A DNA stretch of 64,000 nt from Amycolatopsis sp. AA4 (GTDB lineage: Bacteria > Actinomycetota > Actinomycetes > Mycobacteriales > Pseudonocardiaceae), in contig NZ_CP024895.1 in NCBI RefSeq assembly GCF_002796545.1, forward strand, positions 1 to 64,000, given 5' to 3'. The notes below the pieces were generated by a model. The model saw nothing but the letters and a program-made list of their open reading frames with translations. It ran no database searches and had not been told where the DNA came from. This document shows, in pieces, positions 1 through 7,831 of this stretch. The position numbers and the translations under genes were made by a program. Every line of letters starts with the position of its first letter. Positions within the stretch are counted from its first letter, which is position 1.

Positions 1-135
1 GTCCGCACCGAATCCCCTCCCGCCGTGATCACCACTCGAACTCTGACCTGCGACGACGCCAGGCGGTACCGATGATCAGGCGAGACGGGACGCACCCGGG
101 GCAACGCGGAGTGAAAGCGGCAGGCTTGGCCGCAA

Positions 136-531
136 TTAGTCCAGCGGAGCAGGCGTCCACGGCGCCGCCGGGTCGGCGGGCAACGGGTCGAGCCGATCTG
201 GCAAGTGCGCCCGCACCGTGTCGCCGAAACCGCGCATCGCCTCCAGGCCGGCACGGACCTGATACGTGGCATTGCGCAGATCGTCGGTGATCTCTGCTTC
301 GGCGATGCGGGCGAGGGAGCCCTCGCCGACCTCGGGATAGCCCGGAATGTAGGCGAGCCCGGCCGCGACAGTGCCGCCGAGGAACACTGGGACATCAGCC
401 CGCAGACCGGCCGCCAGCTCTTGCGCCTGCTCGTAGCTCAGCCGCGTCACCCAAGCCACCGGCGCATCCGGCGCGGTCATCGCCAACTGGAGACCGCCCT
501 CGGTCCGCCGAACATCCAACGAAGCCAACAT
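136..531 (-). CDS. Hypothetical protein, 131 aa
   Basis: I do not recognise this protein. It is acidic, has no signal peptide or membrane segment, and reads as a compact soluble protein with a strand-rich first half (LDVRRTEGGLQLAM) and a helical stretch near residues 75-105 (LARIAEAEITDDLRNATYQV). The reading frame has strong GC3 bias and ends in TAA, so it is probably real. The ATG start is preceded by a purine run (GAGGGG) that touches the start codon, so the true start could be the TTG one codon later. It is convergent with nothing obvious at the window edge and divergent from the gene at 678. Confidence 0.6.
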   Translation of the reverse strand: MLASLDVRRTEGGLQLAMTAPDAPVAWVTRLSYEQAQELAAGLRADVPVFLGGTVAAGLAYIPGYPEVGEGSLARIAEAEITDDLRNATYQVRAGLEAMRGFGDTVRAHLPDRLDPLPADPAAPWTPAPLD

Positions 532-677
532 CCCCTCAGCATCACACCGATCCGGCCACCTGGCCCGCCGCCGCGCCTGCCCCGAACGGACGACGCGCCC
601 GACCAGCCGCTTTGGCAGGCTTCTCCCGTATCCCGGCGGCCCCCTCCAGACCGAGCGGACCCGTTATCGTTGAACGA

Positions 678-1121
678 ATGGGCACGCTTCCGCCCTCTGG
701 CGACCCGTATCTGGACGCGGTGCGGGTTGGTCCCCGACCGCCGGAGCTGGGCGGGGTGGAGTTCGGTAACGGGGTCCGGCTGGGCCCCGAGCATCGCCAC
801 CGCGACAGCGACGAAGTCGCCTGGCACCAGCGACGGATCTATCGCGACCAGACCGACATCGGCGGTATCGACTACTGGTCCTGCTCGGCCTGCCGGTGGG
901 TACTGCTCGGCGAGATCGGACTGGTCGAGCAGCGACGCGGCATCGGCACCCGCGTACTCGCCCACTTGCGCACGGAGCTGCCGGGCTACCGCTGGTCCAT
1001 CACCGCCGCCAAGAGTCCGTCGATCCCGTTCTGGCTACGCATCCGGGCTACCTACCCCGACGAATACCTCTACTGCGGCACCGGCGAGCGACCCGTCCAC
1101 TGCCCCCACGTCGATCCCTAG
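678..1121 (+). CDS. GNAT-like small protein, 147 aa
   Basis: A short soluble protein whose central motif VEQRRGIGTRVLAHL (about residues 85-99) resembles the acetyl-CoA pyrophosphate loop of GNAT N-acetyltransferases (R/Q-x-x-G-x-G/A). The rest of the fold is not clearly recognisable and no substrate can be named. It also has Cys/His residues in the middle (WSCSACRW) and at the C-terminus (CPHVDP), which could bind a metal. The ATG at 678 is chosen over an in-frame upstream start at 612 because the extra N-terminal residues (MAGFSRIPAAPSRPSG) come from a short intergenic repeat and lack coding character. The GNAT assignment is tentative. Confidence 0.55.
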   Translation: MGTLPPSGDPYLDAVRVGPRPPELGGVEFGNGVRLGPEHRHRDSDEVAWHQRRIYRDQTDIGGIDYWSCSACRWVLLGEIGLVEQRRGIGTRVLAHLRTELPGYRWSITAAKSPSIPFWLRIRATYPDEYLYCGTGERPVHCPHVDP

Positions 1122-1222
1122 CGAGCCAGGCCATAGCCCGGGTGAACCTCACGTCCCGACCTAATCAACCGCATACCTGCTGGTCACACGCTTCGAGCCA
1201 GGACTCATTGCCCCTTCCGCGC

Positions 1223-1246
1223 GTATCCCGGCTGGCCCCCTTCCAG
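1223..1246. repeat. Short dispersed intergenic repeat, copy 2
   Basis: The 24-base string at 1223-1246 (core GTATCCCGGCTGGCCCCCT) is nearly identical to 628-649 (one T missing in each of two places). The shorter core GTATCCCGACGGG recurs at 4926-4938. All copies lie outside the likely coding regions. It may be a degenerate short intergenic repeat. Nothing shows a function. Confidence 0.35.
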
Positions 1247-1308
1247 TGCGCGGCTGCCGTGGCGAGAACACGGTCCGGCGTGCCGGGCAACATCACCGGG
1301 CAGGCCCA

Positions 1309-1818
1309 TCAGCCCGCGCCCTCGTCGGACACCCCGTGTGCGCCGACGACCAGCTCTGTCGCCGTTTGCACTGTTTCCCGGAGTGTGGTGCGGACCGGCA
1401 CTCCGTGCGCGCGGGCCAGGTGCACCAGGTACTTGTTCCTTCGGGGATCGGGGCAGTCCGGGGGACAGCCGAGCACGACGGTCCGGCCTGCCGCCACGTC
1501 GTAGCCGAATTCGACGTTCGTCGTCATCCCGGGCATGTACGTCATGTCGCGGGGGATCCAGAACAAGATCGCGTTCGCGTGCTCCCGGGACGCGTTTTCC
1601 CAGGTGAACTGGTCTTCGTACCGTCGGGCGCGGACGGGGTTCTCCGGCGTCACCACCGCCAGCGGTTCCGGCTGGAGCCAGAGCCGGTCAAGCAGGTCGA
1701 GGGCCTCGGGCCGCCACGAAGGCACCGGCCCTTCGGCTGTCGCGGTCGGCCCGGCGAGGAACACGCTCGGTTCGTCCGGGCCGGGAAGGGGTTCGCGGGC
1801 CTGCACTAGCCGGATCAT
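1309..1818 (-). CDS. Nucleoside 2-deoxyribosyltransferase-like protein, 169 aa
   Basis: A soluble protein of the nucleoside 2-deoxyribosyltransferase-like superfamily, probably the PF15891-type branch. Signature segments are VFLAGPTA near residue 18, WRPEALDLL, a conserved ARRYEDQFTWE stretch, HANAILFWIPRD, and TTNVEFGYDVAAG near residue 105, whose Glu matches the family catalytic glutamate position. Members of the wider family hydrolyse or transfer N-glycosidic bonds of nucleosides or nucleotides. The substrate here is unknown. Its ATG overlaps the stop of the upstream HIT gene (ATGA), so the two are translationally coupled and probably act together in nucleotide clearance or salvage. The longer upstream frame is only the shadow of the HIT gene. 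Confidence 0.8.
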   Translation of the reverse strand: MIRLVQAREPLPGPDEPSVFLAGPTATAEGPVPSWRPEALDLLDRLWLQPEPLAVVTPENPVRARRYEDQFTWENASREHANAILFWIPRDMTYMPGMTTNVEFGYDVAAGRTVVLGCPPDCPDPRRNKYLVHLARAHGVPVRTTLRETVQTATELVVGAHGVSDEGAG

Positions 1819-2222
1819 GCCGCCGCCTCCGCCCGTTCCATTTGCTCCTGCTGCTGGCTCGGCGTCCACGGCAGCGGCAGCCCGTCGTCGGGGGAGCGGG
1901 GCACCAGGTGCCAGTGGAGATGAGGCACGGTCTGTGTCGCGCTCCGGCCCGAGGACTGGATCAAGTTGTATTCGCGGTAGCCGAGGTGGTCGGCCAGCTC
2001 GGCCGCGCACGCCGCGGCGTAGCCGGTGACCACCGGGTCGCGGTGGCCCGACTCGACGTGGGCGTACGGGGCGACGATCACGTGGCCGGGGATAGCGCGC
2101 TGGCGCGGGTAGAACGCGGTCGCCGCGGCCCATCGCTGGACGATGGCGGCCGGGTCCACTCCGGACGGATCTCCGCCGGGAGCGGCGGGGCAGAACGGAC
2201 AGAACCGCAGATCGGAAGTCAT
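1815..2222 (-). CDS. HIT-family hydrolase, 135 aa
   Basis: A histidine-triad protein. Residues 101-105 are H-L-H-W-H, followed by LVPR, the catalytic triad of nucleotide hydrolases and transferases acting on AMP or dinucleoside polyphosphate-type substrates. The N-terminal FCPFC (residues 7-11) is the usual CxxC-type motif of many HIT proteins, and IPGHVIVAPYAHVES is the expected strand before the helix. At 135 residues it has the normal family length. The ATG at 2222 is chosen because homologous HIT proteins start just before the FCPFC motif; the 120 codons upstream are not coding in character. It is the first gene of a two-gene operon with the deoxyribosyltransferase-like gene. Confidence 0.85.
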   Translation of the reverse strand: MTSDLRFCPFCPAAPGGDPSGVDPAAIVQRWAAATAFYPRQRAIPGHVIVAPYAHVESGHRDPVVTGYAAACAAELADHLGYREYNLIQSSGRSATQTVPHLHWHLVPRSPDDGLPLPWTPSQQQEQMERAEAAA

Positions 2223-2388
2223 GGACTCAGCATCGGCACCGTGCACGGCATCACGACAGGTGTTTCCCGGCGGCTGTCGACCAGGAAACGGGAAACGAAA
2301 CGGTCGACGCTTCGCAGCTCGTGCGACGGACTGTCGCGGGGACGGCAGGCCTGCGGCGGGCAGTGCGGATAACCTGGCCGGGACCTGT

Positions 2389-2814
2389 TCAGCTGTGCGG
2401 GTCGTCGAGGTCGACGGCGACCGCGGGCACGGGCCGCGCGGGCCGGTGCAGCCAGCGGGCAGGGACTTGCATTTTGACGGTATGCGGGAATTGGACCATC
2501 CCGACACTGTGTTCCGGGCGGACGGCGCCGGTGAGGCGGTATCTGCCCGGGGGCAGGCCGAGCGCGGCGGTCTGCTCGTCAACGAGCTCGACCTCGACGT
2601 GCCCGAATGTCAGGACGCGCAGCCCGTCGACCATCGGCGGCTCGGCGTCCGGGTCGATCGCGGTGACGGTCAGGGCGAACCGTTCGCCGCATTGGAAACG
2701 CAGCTGGTCCCAGAGCCCGTAGCCGCTGCGGCCGGAGGGGTATCGGCTGCGCGGCAGGTGCTCGGGAATGGTCACGTCGTAGGTCTGCCCGACCTCGACG
2801 TCGCGCACGTGCAC
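2389..2814 (-). CDS. Hypothetical protein, about 141 aa
   Basis: An unrecognised soluble protein with alternating strands (VHVRDVEVGQTYDVTIP, RFALTVTAIDPDAEPP, RVLTFGHVEVELVDE, GRYRLTGAV) that suggest a small beta-sandwich. There is no signal peptide. The GTG at 2814 is taken as start because protein-like composition begins there; an in-frame ATG at 2916 would add 34 residues with little coding character. It faces away from the membrane-protein gene at 3015, and the roughly 100-200 bp between them must hold both promoters. Confidence 0.6.
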   Translation of the reverse strand: MHVRDVEVGQTYDVTIPEHLPRSRYPSGRSGYGLWDQLRFQCGERFALTVTAIDPDAEPPMVDGLRVLTFGHVEVELVDEQTAALGLPPGRYRLTGAVRPEHSVGMVQFPHTVKMQVPARWLHRPARPVPAVAVDLDDPHS

Positions 2815-3014
2815 GAGTCCGAGTGTGCGCCCCGCCGCCGCAGGAATCCAGCGCGAAAACACGCTCCGCTCCTGCCGCACAGGCTTCCGGGCAGCGGAAA
2901 AGACGCCCGCAAACATGCTGCGGCGCACAGGAAATGACAGCGAACACAGGATTTTCCGTTGTGCGCTATCGTCACCGCTTCCGCGCACAGCACCCGCGAA
3001 AGGCCGCACCCGCC

Positions 3015-3341
3015 ATGTCGCAGCAAGGACAACTCGATCGGTTCGCCTGCCGCGCCCTCGGTCTTGCCCTGCGAGGCCTGTCCGCCGCCCTCGTCCCCGT
3101 GGGCGCGCTTGCGGCGGCCGAGTACGCGCACGCCACGGTGGTCGACGCGAGCCCGCTCGCGACCGCGCTGCTCCGGGCCTCCCTGACGGCGATCCTCCTC
3201 GGCGTGTTCGCCTTCGGACGCAAAGGCATCGCCGAGCTGGCGGCCGAACTCGAGGAACCGCCGCCGGACCGCCCCGCACCCCGGTCCTCGCGGCGTCGGC
3301 TGTACCGGCCGCAGCGCCGGCTTCGCCGACCGCGCGGCTGA
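3015..3341 (+). CDS. Small membrane protein, 108 aa
   Basis: Not recognised. The N-terminal half contains a hydrophobic segment (ALRGLSAALVPVGALAAAE, about residues 18-37) and a second at about residues 50-68 (LLRASLTAILLGVFAFGRK), followed by an acidic then a very arginine-rich tail (SSRRRLYRPQRRLRRPRG). It therefore looks like a two-helix membrane protein with a cytoplasmic basic tail. The ATG is preceded by a weak GAAAGG. The Arg-rich tail may be an extension caused by loss of an earlier stop. Confidence 0.5.
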   Translation: MSQQGQLDRFACRALGLALRGLSAALVPVGALAAAEYAHATVVDASPLATALLRASLTAILLGVFAFGRKGIAELAAELEEPPPDRPAPRSSRRRLYRPQRRLRRPRG

Positions 3342-3404
3342 CCAGCAGGACTCGCGCGAATCTCGCGGGAACCCTCAGCACCTCGCCGCCGTCGGACGGC
3401 GAGG

Positions 3405-4004
3405 TCAGTCGGCAGGCGGCAGCGACAGCTGGCTCTGGTGTGCGCGGACGCGTTCTGCGAACGCGGGGCAGGCCGCGTCGATCAGCGCGGTCGCCAGGTC
3501 GGCGCGTCCGTCCGGGGAACGGCCGCGCCAGTAGAGGGTCTGGCAGCGGGTGACCTCGGCGACGCGGTCCGGGGCGCTGTCTTCGACCAGGACGAAGAAC
3601 TCGTCCGGGCGGTAGACCTCGTAGGGCAGCTGCTCCGCGGCGTCGCCGGTGATGGTGAAGCCGCCGTCGTCGCTGAGCACGATGTCCGCGCTGCAGGCCA
3701 GTGCTGCGGCGTGCACGTGCTGGTCGTCGAGGTCGGTGCCGGGGAACGAGCCGTCGACGGTGAAGTCTTCGACGCGGCCGCCTTCGAACACGCCCGTGAT
3801 GCGGTCGCGGATCGCCGTGATCTTGGCGCCTCGCCATTCGGGGTGCTTCTTGAGCAGGTGGTAGATCGTTTCGGCGAGCACGTGCTCGCTCCAGTAGACG
3901 GTGTAGATCTCGCCGGGCGCGCCCAGCTGCAGCAGGCACAGCCAGTCGCGCAGGGTCCGGGAGTAGAGCACGTTGGCGTCGACGAACACTCGCAGGGCGG
4001 CCAC
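3405..4004 (-). CDS. PIN-domain protein, probable toxin of a toxin-antitoxin pair
   Basis: A 199-aa PIN-domain ribonuclease-like protein. The acidic site residues are visible: Asp9 in VFVDANVLYSR, Glu45 in HVLAETIYHL, an Asp cluster near 91-94 (TDLDDQH) and Asp112/113 (VLSDDGGF). PIN toxins of the VapC type cleave RNA and are neutralised by the cognate antitoxin. It lies directly downstream of an excisionase-like HTH gene, separated by about 60 bp that hold a perfect 15-bp inverted repeat. The GTG start has no clear Shine-Dalgarno sequence, so translation may be weak or depend on the upstream gene. It is longer than a typical VapC (about 130 aa), with an extra C-terminal region. No target is known. 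Confidence 0.8.
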   Translation of the reverse strand: MAALRVFVDANVLYSRTLRDWLCLLQLGAPGEIYTVYWSEHVLAETIYHLLKKHPEWRGAKITAIRDRITGVFEGGRVEDFTVDGSFPGTDLDDQHVHAAALACSADIVLSDDGGFTITGDAAEQLPYEVYRPDEFFVLVEDSAPDRVAEVTRCQTLYWRGRSPDGRADLATALIDAACPAFAERVRAHQSQLSLPPAD

Positions 4005-4018
4005 CGGGCCAGGCTATA

Positions 4019-4062
4019 CATTGGCTCGCGCGGACAGTACGTCCCGCCCGCGCGAGCCAATG
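4019..4062. promoter_or_regulatory. 15-bp perfect inverted repeat between antitoxin and PIN genes
   Basis: Positions 4019-4033 (CATTGGCTCGCGCGG) pair perfectly with 4048-4062, leaving a 14-nt loop. It lies on the transcribed strand between the antitoxin stop (4066) and the PIN start (4004). It can fold as a strong RNA hairpin (attenuator, processing site or partial terminator) that would lower toxin expression relative to antitoxin, or act as a DNA operator. A TATA-containing stretch follows just before the PIN start. Confidence 0.65.
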
Positions 4063-4065
4063 GGG

Positions 4066-4503
4066 TCAGTCGTCTTCCAGGGCGCGCAGCTCCTCGAACG
4101 CGGCCAGCTGCCGCTGCCGCCGTGCGCGCTGCTCGGCGAGCACGTCACGCGTCCGCAGCCGAGTGTGCGTGCCGACCTTGCGCGCCGGGATCTCGCCGGC
4201 CGCGATTTTGCGCATCAGCGTCGGCCGCGAGACGCCGAGGATCTTGGCCGCCTCGGTGGTCGTCAGCTCCTCGGGCAGCGAACTGACCGTCACCGCACGC
4301 CCGGCCGCCACCGCCTGCACCACCTGCGCGATGATCGCCGACAGCTCGGGTGGCACGTCGACCGCGGACCCGGACGCCTCCGCGCGGAACAGCGCCCTGC
4401 CTTTCTCAGGCAGGCGACGCACCACCTCGGCGGCCTGCCGCTGATCGCGCTCGTCGGTCATCAGGACGGCACGGTCGTTCGCCCCCGCCAGCGTTGTCGA
4501 CAC
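4066..4503 (-). CDS. Excisionase-like HTH protein, probable antitoxin
   Basis: A 145-aa protein whose residues about 80-130 form an excisionase/MerR-like helix-turn-helix: LTTTEAAKILGVSRPTLMRKI, then GEIPARKVGTHTRLRTRDVL, the classical wing that reads DNA. The first 75 residues are helical and could bind the toxin. The pairing of such a HTH protein with a downstream PIN gene is a known actinobacterial toxin-antitoxin arrangement. The start is GTG with AGGAG about nine bases upstream. An imperfect palindrome just upstream is a likely autoregulatory operator. Confidence 0.8.
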   Translation of the reverse strand: MSTTLAGANDRAVLMTDERDQRQAAEVVRRLPEKGRALFRAEASGSAVDVPPELSAIIAQVVQAVAAGRAVTVSSLPEELTTTEAAKILGVSRPTLMRKIAAGEIPARKVGTHTRLRTRDVLAEQRARRQRQLAAFEELRALEDD

Positions 4504-4531
4504 AGGTCATCACTCCTCACCACTCACTGCG

Positions 4532-4569
4532 TGCAGTAACAACCGCAGAACCGTGCATTTGTAACTGCA
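4532..4569. promoter_or_regulatory. Putative operator upstream of the toxin-antitoxin operon
   Basis: An 11-base arm at 4532-4542 (TGCAGTAACAA) is the reverse complement, with one mismatch, of 4559-4569 (TTGTAACTGCA). It lies 28-66 bases upstream of the antitoxin GTG, in a locally AT-richer stretch that probably contains the promoter. Autorepression by the antitoxin HTH would be the usual arrangement. Confidence 0.5.
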
Positions 4570-4980
4570 ACATGTGTCCATAAGACCACGTGCGACCCGG
4601 GCAAGGCAACCGCGAACGGGTCAGGTCACAACACCCGTCGCCGGGCAGCGGGGGCCTCGCGGTCAGCGCGGCGGCGGTTCGACGGCTCCGCATGCCGCGC
4701 TCGACGGCCCGGTCTCCGGCTGACTGATTCCGCCCCGCGGCCGCGGCTGCCTTCCGTCATCGGGTCGTGGAACCGAGCATTCCGACCCGCGCGAGCGTTC
4801 GGCCTCGGTTCGGGCCACAGCTCGCCGGGGGGACCGACCTGTGCCATCGCTGCTCCGAAGAGCCGGGGACCGGGCAAGAACCACCGCTCGGCCAGCCCTG
4901 CACCACTCGTGTGGCGGGATTCTCGCGTATCCCGACGGGCGTCGCTGCCCGTCGACGGGGTCGGCATCATCGCGGGGGTG
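4570..4980. other. Intergenic stretch without recognised gene
   Basis: About 410 bases between the toxin-antitoxin promoter and the small gene ending at 4981. Open frames here lack coding character. The only item noted is a third, short copy of the GTATCCCG repeat at 4926-4938. Confidence 0.4.
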
Positions 4981-5277
4981 TCAATCGGCGCTGGCGACGG
5001 TGAAGTGCAGTTTTCGTTTGATCCAGGTCCAAGCGGCGGCGTCGCGGACTCCGTATTCCTGGATGATGCTGTCCTCGGCATCGAGGACGTCGAGCATGAC
5101 GTAGGCGTCCGAGCTGGCGGGGACGAGTTTCCCCGTGGCACGGCACTGCCGGATGCACTGCTCGAGTCCGGGCCAGCCCCGGGCGGCGGTGGTGACGCTG
5201 TAAGCGCGCAGCCGGTTGCCGGGCAGGCGCCTGCACGCGCTGAACGCTTCGGCGTCGGGATGCAGGTCGGGAATCAC
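4981..5277 (-). CDS. Hypothetical protein, 98 aa
   Basis: A small soluble protein of unknown function (starts MIPDLHPDAEAFSACRR). It starts with GTG preceded by a good GGAGAG Shine-Dalgarno sequence about 10 bases upstream. It contains two cysteines in the N-terminal half and helical segments (GLEQCIRQCRATGKL; DAYVMLDVLDAEDSI). No membrane segment is seen. It is divergent from the Imm1-like gene; no family can be named. Confidence 0.65.
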   Translation of the reverse strand: MIPDLHPDAEAFSACRRLPGNRLRAYSVTTAARGWPGLEQCIRQCRATGKLVPASSDAYVMLDVLDAEDSIIQEYGVRDAAAWTWIKRKLHFTVASAD

Positions 5278-5406
5278 GGCCAGATCTCTCCTTGTGCTTC
5301 GTACTCCTTGTTGCCCCTGTCCTCGTCGGCGGCGGCATCCGCCGCCTCATCGTGCACCTCCCGCAGCGAGGACAGCTCCGTGGAGGGCCCGGATGAATCA
5401 GTACGC

Positions 5407-5916
5407 GTGCCTGACCTGTGGTCATTGAACAAGTTCTGCGTGGTCGATGATGTCGATGAGGTCGTCCGACCTACAGGGGAGGCGCTAAGCCGTGGCGAGT
5501 TAAAAGCCTGGTACGACCCGGGGCCCGGTGCGGGTTTCGTGGTGACGACACCCGCTCAGGCGGACGAGCTGCTGGAGCGGATGGTATCCGAATCGGCCAG
5601 CGAAAAAGTCGGGTTGATGGCCCAGATCGCGCTCAAGGGCGACGGCGAGGGCACCTGGTCGTCGCTCCTGCAGTTCGGCGTGCGCGCGGCCAAGTGCGGG
5701 TTCGTCGGCTGGGCCGGGGGCGGCCGAAACGAGCGGGGCGTCATCAGCGACAACGGGGCGACCTCGCCCACAGACGTCCTCTACGACTATCAAACCCACG
5801 AACGTCCGGTGCCGAGCAATGCGGAAGTCCCTATGGCGACGGTGCACCAGGCCGTCCTCGACTACGTGTCTTCCGGCGGTGCGCGGCCGGGCGGGGTCTC
5901 GTGGCGAGTGGTGTAG
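5407..5916 (+). CDS. Imm1-like immunity protein
   Basis: The C-terminal two thirds match the layout of the Imm1 immunity family found in polymorphic toxin systems of actinobacteria: VVTTPAQADELLERM, then LMAQIALKGDGEG, LQFGVRAAKCGFVGWAG, and the typical ending DVLYDYQTHERPVPSNA, EVPMATVHQAVLDYVSSGG, RPGGVSW. Such proteins bind and block a cognate toxin, often a deaminase or nuclease delivered by secretion. No toxin gene is adjacent, so it is an orphan here. The N-terminal DEVVRPTGEALSRGELKAWY is protein-like. The start is uncertain (GTG 5407, TTG 5425 or GTG 5440); none has a convincing Shine-Dalgarno sequence. Confidence 0.6.
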   Translation: MPDLWSLNKFCVVDDVDEVVRPTGEALSRGELKAWYDPGPGAGFVVTTPAQADELLERMVSESASEKVGLMAQIALKGDGEGTWSSLLQFGVRAAKCGFVGWAGGGRNERGVISDNGATSPTDVLYDYQTHERPVPSNAEVPMATVHQAVLDYVSSGGARPGGVSWRVV

Positions 5917-6102
5917 TCCACACGGCGAACGCCGCTGGCCCGGCTTTGACGACCGGGGCTGTGTTTGCGCAGTGAATCGCGCTGGTTGCCGCCGCCCTTG
6001 TCGGTGCTCCAAGAGTAGTCGGAGCGTGTCCTCGGCCGGAGCGCCGGCGCGGGGACGACGTGCTCGCCGGGAAGGCTTCGGCGCCGCACCAGCCGTGGCG
6101 CC

Positions 6103-6243
6103 GCGCTGGCGGAGCACGTCGACGATGTCCCGCTGCAAGCGCAGATTCACCACGACCTCGCCTGGGATGCCGGAGAGCGCAACGACAACCGCGCGGCATT
6201 GACGCACGCAATCAGGGCGTTCCGCCGGCACAGCGCCGCCGGC
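6103..6243 (+). pseudogene. Possible coding remnant in a gene-poor stretch
   Basis: The 5917-6522 interval has no intact gene. One frame from 6103 to about 6243 reads like real protein (AEHVDDVPLQAQIHHDLAWD, then GERNDNRAALTHAIRAF) with strong GC3, but has no start and decays into an arginine-rich tail. It is probably a fragment of a lost helical protein. The identity is unknown. Confidence 0.25.
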
Positions 6244-6522
6244 AGCTCGACCGGAGAAGCGGACGAGCTGTACGGAATCGGCTGCCGCCGCCGCCACCGG
6301 AATCGCCGCGAGAGCCGGAACCAGCGGGAATCGCCGCGCCCCAGGCGACCAGACGCCATCGTCTCCCCGACGAACCGGCGATAGTCGAATACGCGGTTTC
6401 GCCAGTAGCCGACGGCGACCAGGCCGTCAGCTTCCCTGGCACCGGCCGACAGTGGGACTTTGTCGTTCTCCCGCGCGGGGCTCGTCGAGGGCCAGGTGCA
6501 AGGCGGCGCCGATTGCGTCCGG

Positions 6523-7575
6523 TCAGCCCGTCGGCCGGTTGGCCTGTCCCGGCGGCAAGGTCGCCGTCAGCTCGTTCGGTCCCGGCGCGAGCGGGGCCGG
6601 TTTTTGCAGGCGCGCGAGGCTGTCGAGGATCTCGGCGGGGGCTTTCAGCAGGTGCGGGTGTTGCTTGAGCGCGCGGATCTCGTTTTCGCTGAGGACTTTC
6701 ACCACGACCGTCCCTTGTGTCCTGACGAACAGGACCGAGCTGAGGCAGATGACCACTTCCTCGTCGGCGGCTGTGTGCTGCAGCAGCTGCGCGACCGCGT
6801 TCGCTTCCCGCACGTCGCTTTCGGAGCGCGGCGTGTCGATGTACTTGAGTTCCGCGGCGCGCTCCAGTTTGCCGGCGAGGTCGGCGAGTTTGTCCGCCAC
6901 GGCGTGGTCCTGGGCCCGTGCGCGGAAACGCCGGAACCACGATCCGCGGAACACTATGTCCCACAGGTCCGCCTCGAGCCCGCATGTCTCGAGCAGGTCC
7001 ACCACGGCATCCTGCAACGGCGTTCCGTCGTCGGCCGTGGTGTAGATCGAGACCAGGTGTTCCCCGGGCCGCAGGGACAATTCTCCCTCATTCGCAACGT
7101 TCATCATCTCCCCGGCCTGGGCGTCGACGTACCGCAGAGTCTCGGGGTCTGTCTGGAATATCTCCGCGAACACCGCGGCTTCTTTTCTTGAGAGGAAGCC
7201 GCGCCCCTCGTTCCCGTCGGCTTCGATGACGGCGAGGAGTTCCGCGGTCATCGGCCCGCGGTCGAAGACGCTGACCGTCCGGCCGCGCTCGGGATTGCGG
7301 GCAACCACGGCGTTGTACCGGGCGGCCACCTCGCCCCGGGTCAAGCCCAGAGCGTGCCGCCATGCCGACAGCGCGCCCAGCCCCCGGCGCCTGGCGAGAA
7401 TTTCGGCGATCTCCTGCGTGGACGCCCCGCGGTCGAGCAAGGCCCGGCGTAGGCGCTCGAGGCCTTGTCCTCCGCCCGGCTCTCCGACGCGCGGGGTGTC
7501 CGACGCCCGGTCGCCGACGACGTCGTGGCGGATGCCGTTCGCTGTGCTCTGGTCGCGGTCTGCGGGCGTCGACAT
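6523..7575 (-). CDS. HTH-containing hypothetical protein, 350 aa
   Basis: The ATG at 7575 has an excellent AGGAGGT five bases upstream, so this start is preferred over one 22 codons earlier. Residues about 30-75 look like a DNA-binding helical region (ALLDRGASTQEIAEILARRR, then WRHALGLTRGEVAARYN), similar to XRE-type regulators of actinomycetes. The middle region (SIYTTADDGTPLQDAVVDLL) and the region near residue 230 (KLADLAGKLERAAELKYIDT, AVAQLLQHTAADEEVVICLS) have no family that I recognise. It may be a regulator with a C-terminal sensing domain. It is transcribed toward a gene-poor region and separated from the upstream secreted-protein gene by the 50-bp palindrome. Confidence 0.65.
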   Translation of the reverse strand: MSTPADRDQSTANGIRHDVVGDRASDTPRVGEPGGGQGLERLRRALLDRGASTQEIAEILARRRGLGALSAWRHALGLTRGEVAARYNAVVARNPERGRTVSVFDRGPMTAELLAVIEADGNEGRGFLSRKEAAVFAEIFQTDPETLRYVDAQAGEMMNVANEGELSLRPGEHLVSIYTTADDGTPLQDAVVDLLETCGLEADLWDIVFRGSWFRRFRARAQDHAVADKLADLAGKLERAAELKYIDTPRSESDVREANAVAQLLQHTAADEEVVICLSSVLFVRTQGTVVVKVLSENEIRALKQHPHLLKAPAEILDSLARLQKPAPLAPGPNELTATLPPGQANRPTG

Positions 7576-7831
7576 GCAGGACCTCCTGGGTATCGTCGGG
7601 CTGCATCCGGAAAGCGGCCCACAGCCACCACTGTGGCGCACGGGGACGGTCTTGTCAGGCTGGCTCGCGGCCAGCCGTACGCGCGGCCGAGGTGGCGCGA
7701 TCCGCGCTTCGCGAGCTGTTCCGCTGCCCCGGCCGCGTCATCGGCGGCCAGGGGCGAGAAGCTGTACCACCTCGTCGCAGCCTGCCTCAGCGCCGTCCCG
7801 GAGTGGATGCGAGCGCGGAACTCGCCCACGA

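Noticed and set aside
2389..3939. 516-aa minus-strand frame covering two loci
   Set aside because: Only the C-terminal 141 residues look like protein; the rest is a shadow of the PIN gene and intergenic DNA.
4909..5406. Long plus-strand open frame leading into the Imm1-like gene
   Set aside because: The first 165 codons are antisense to the well-supported minus-strand gene at 4981-5277 and lack protein character; only the part after 5407 is kept.
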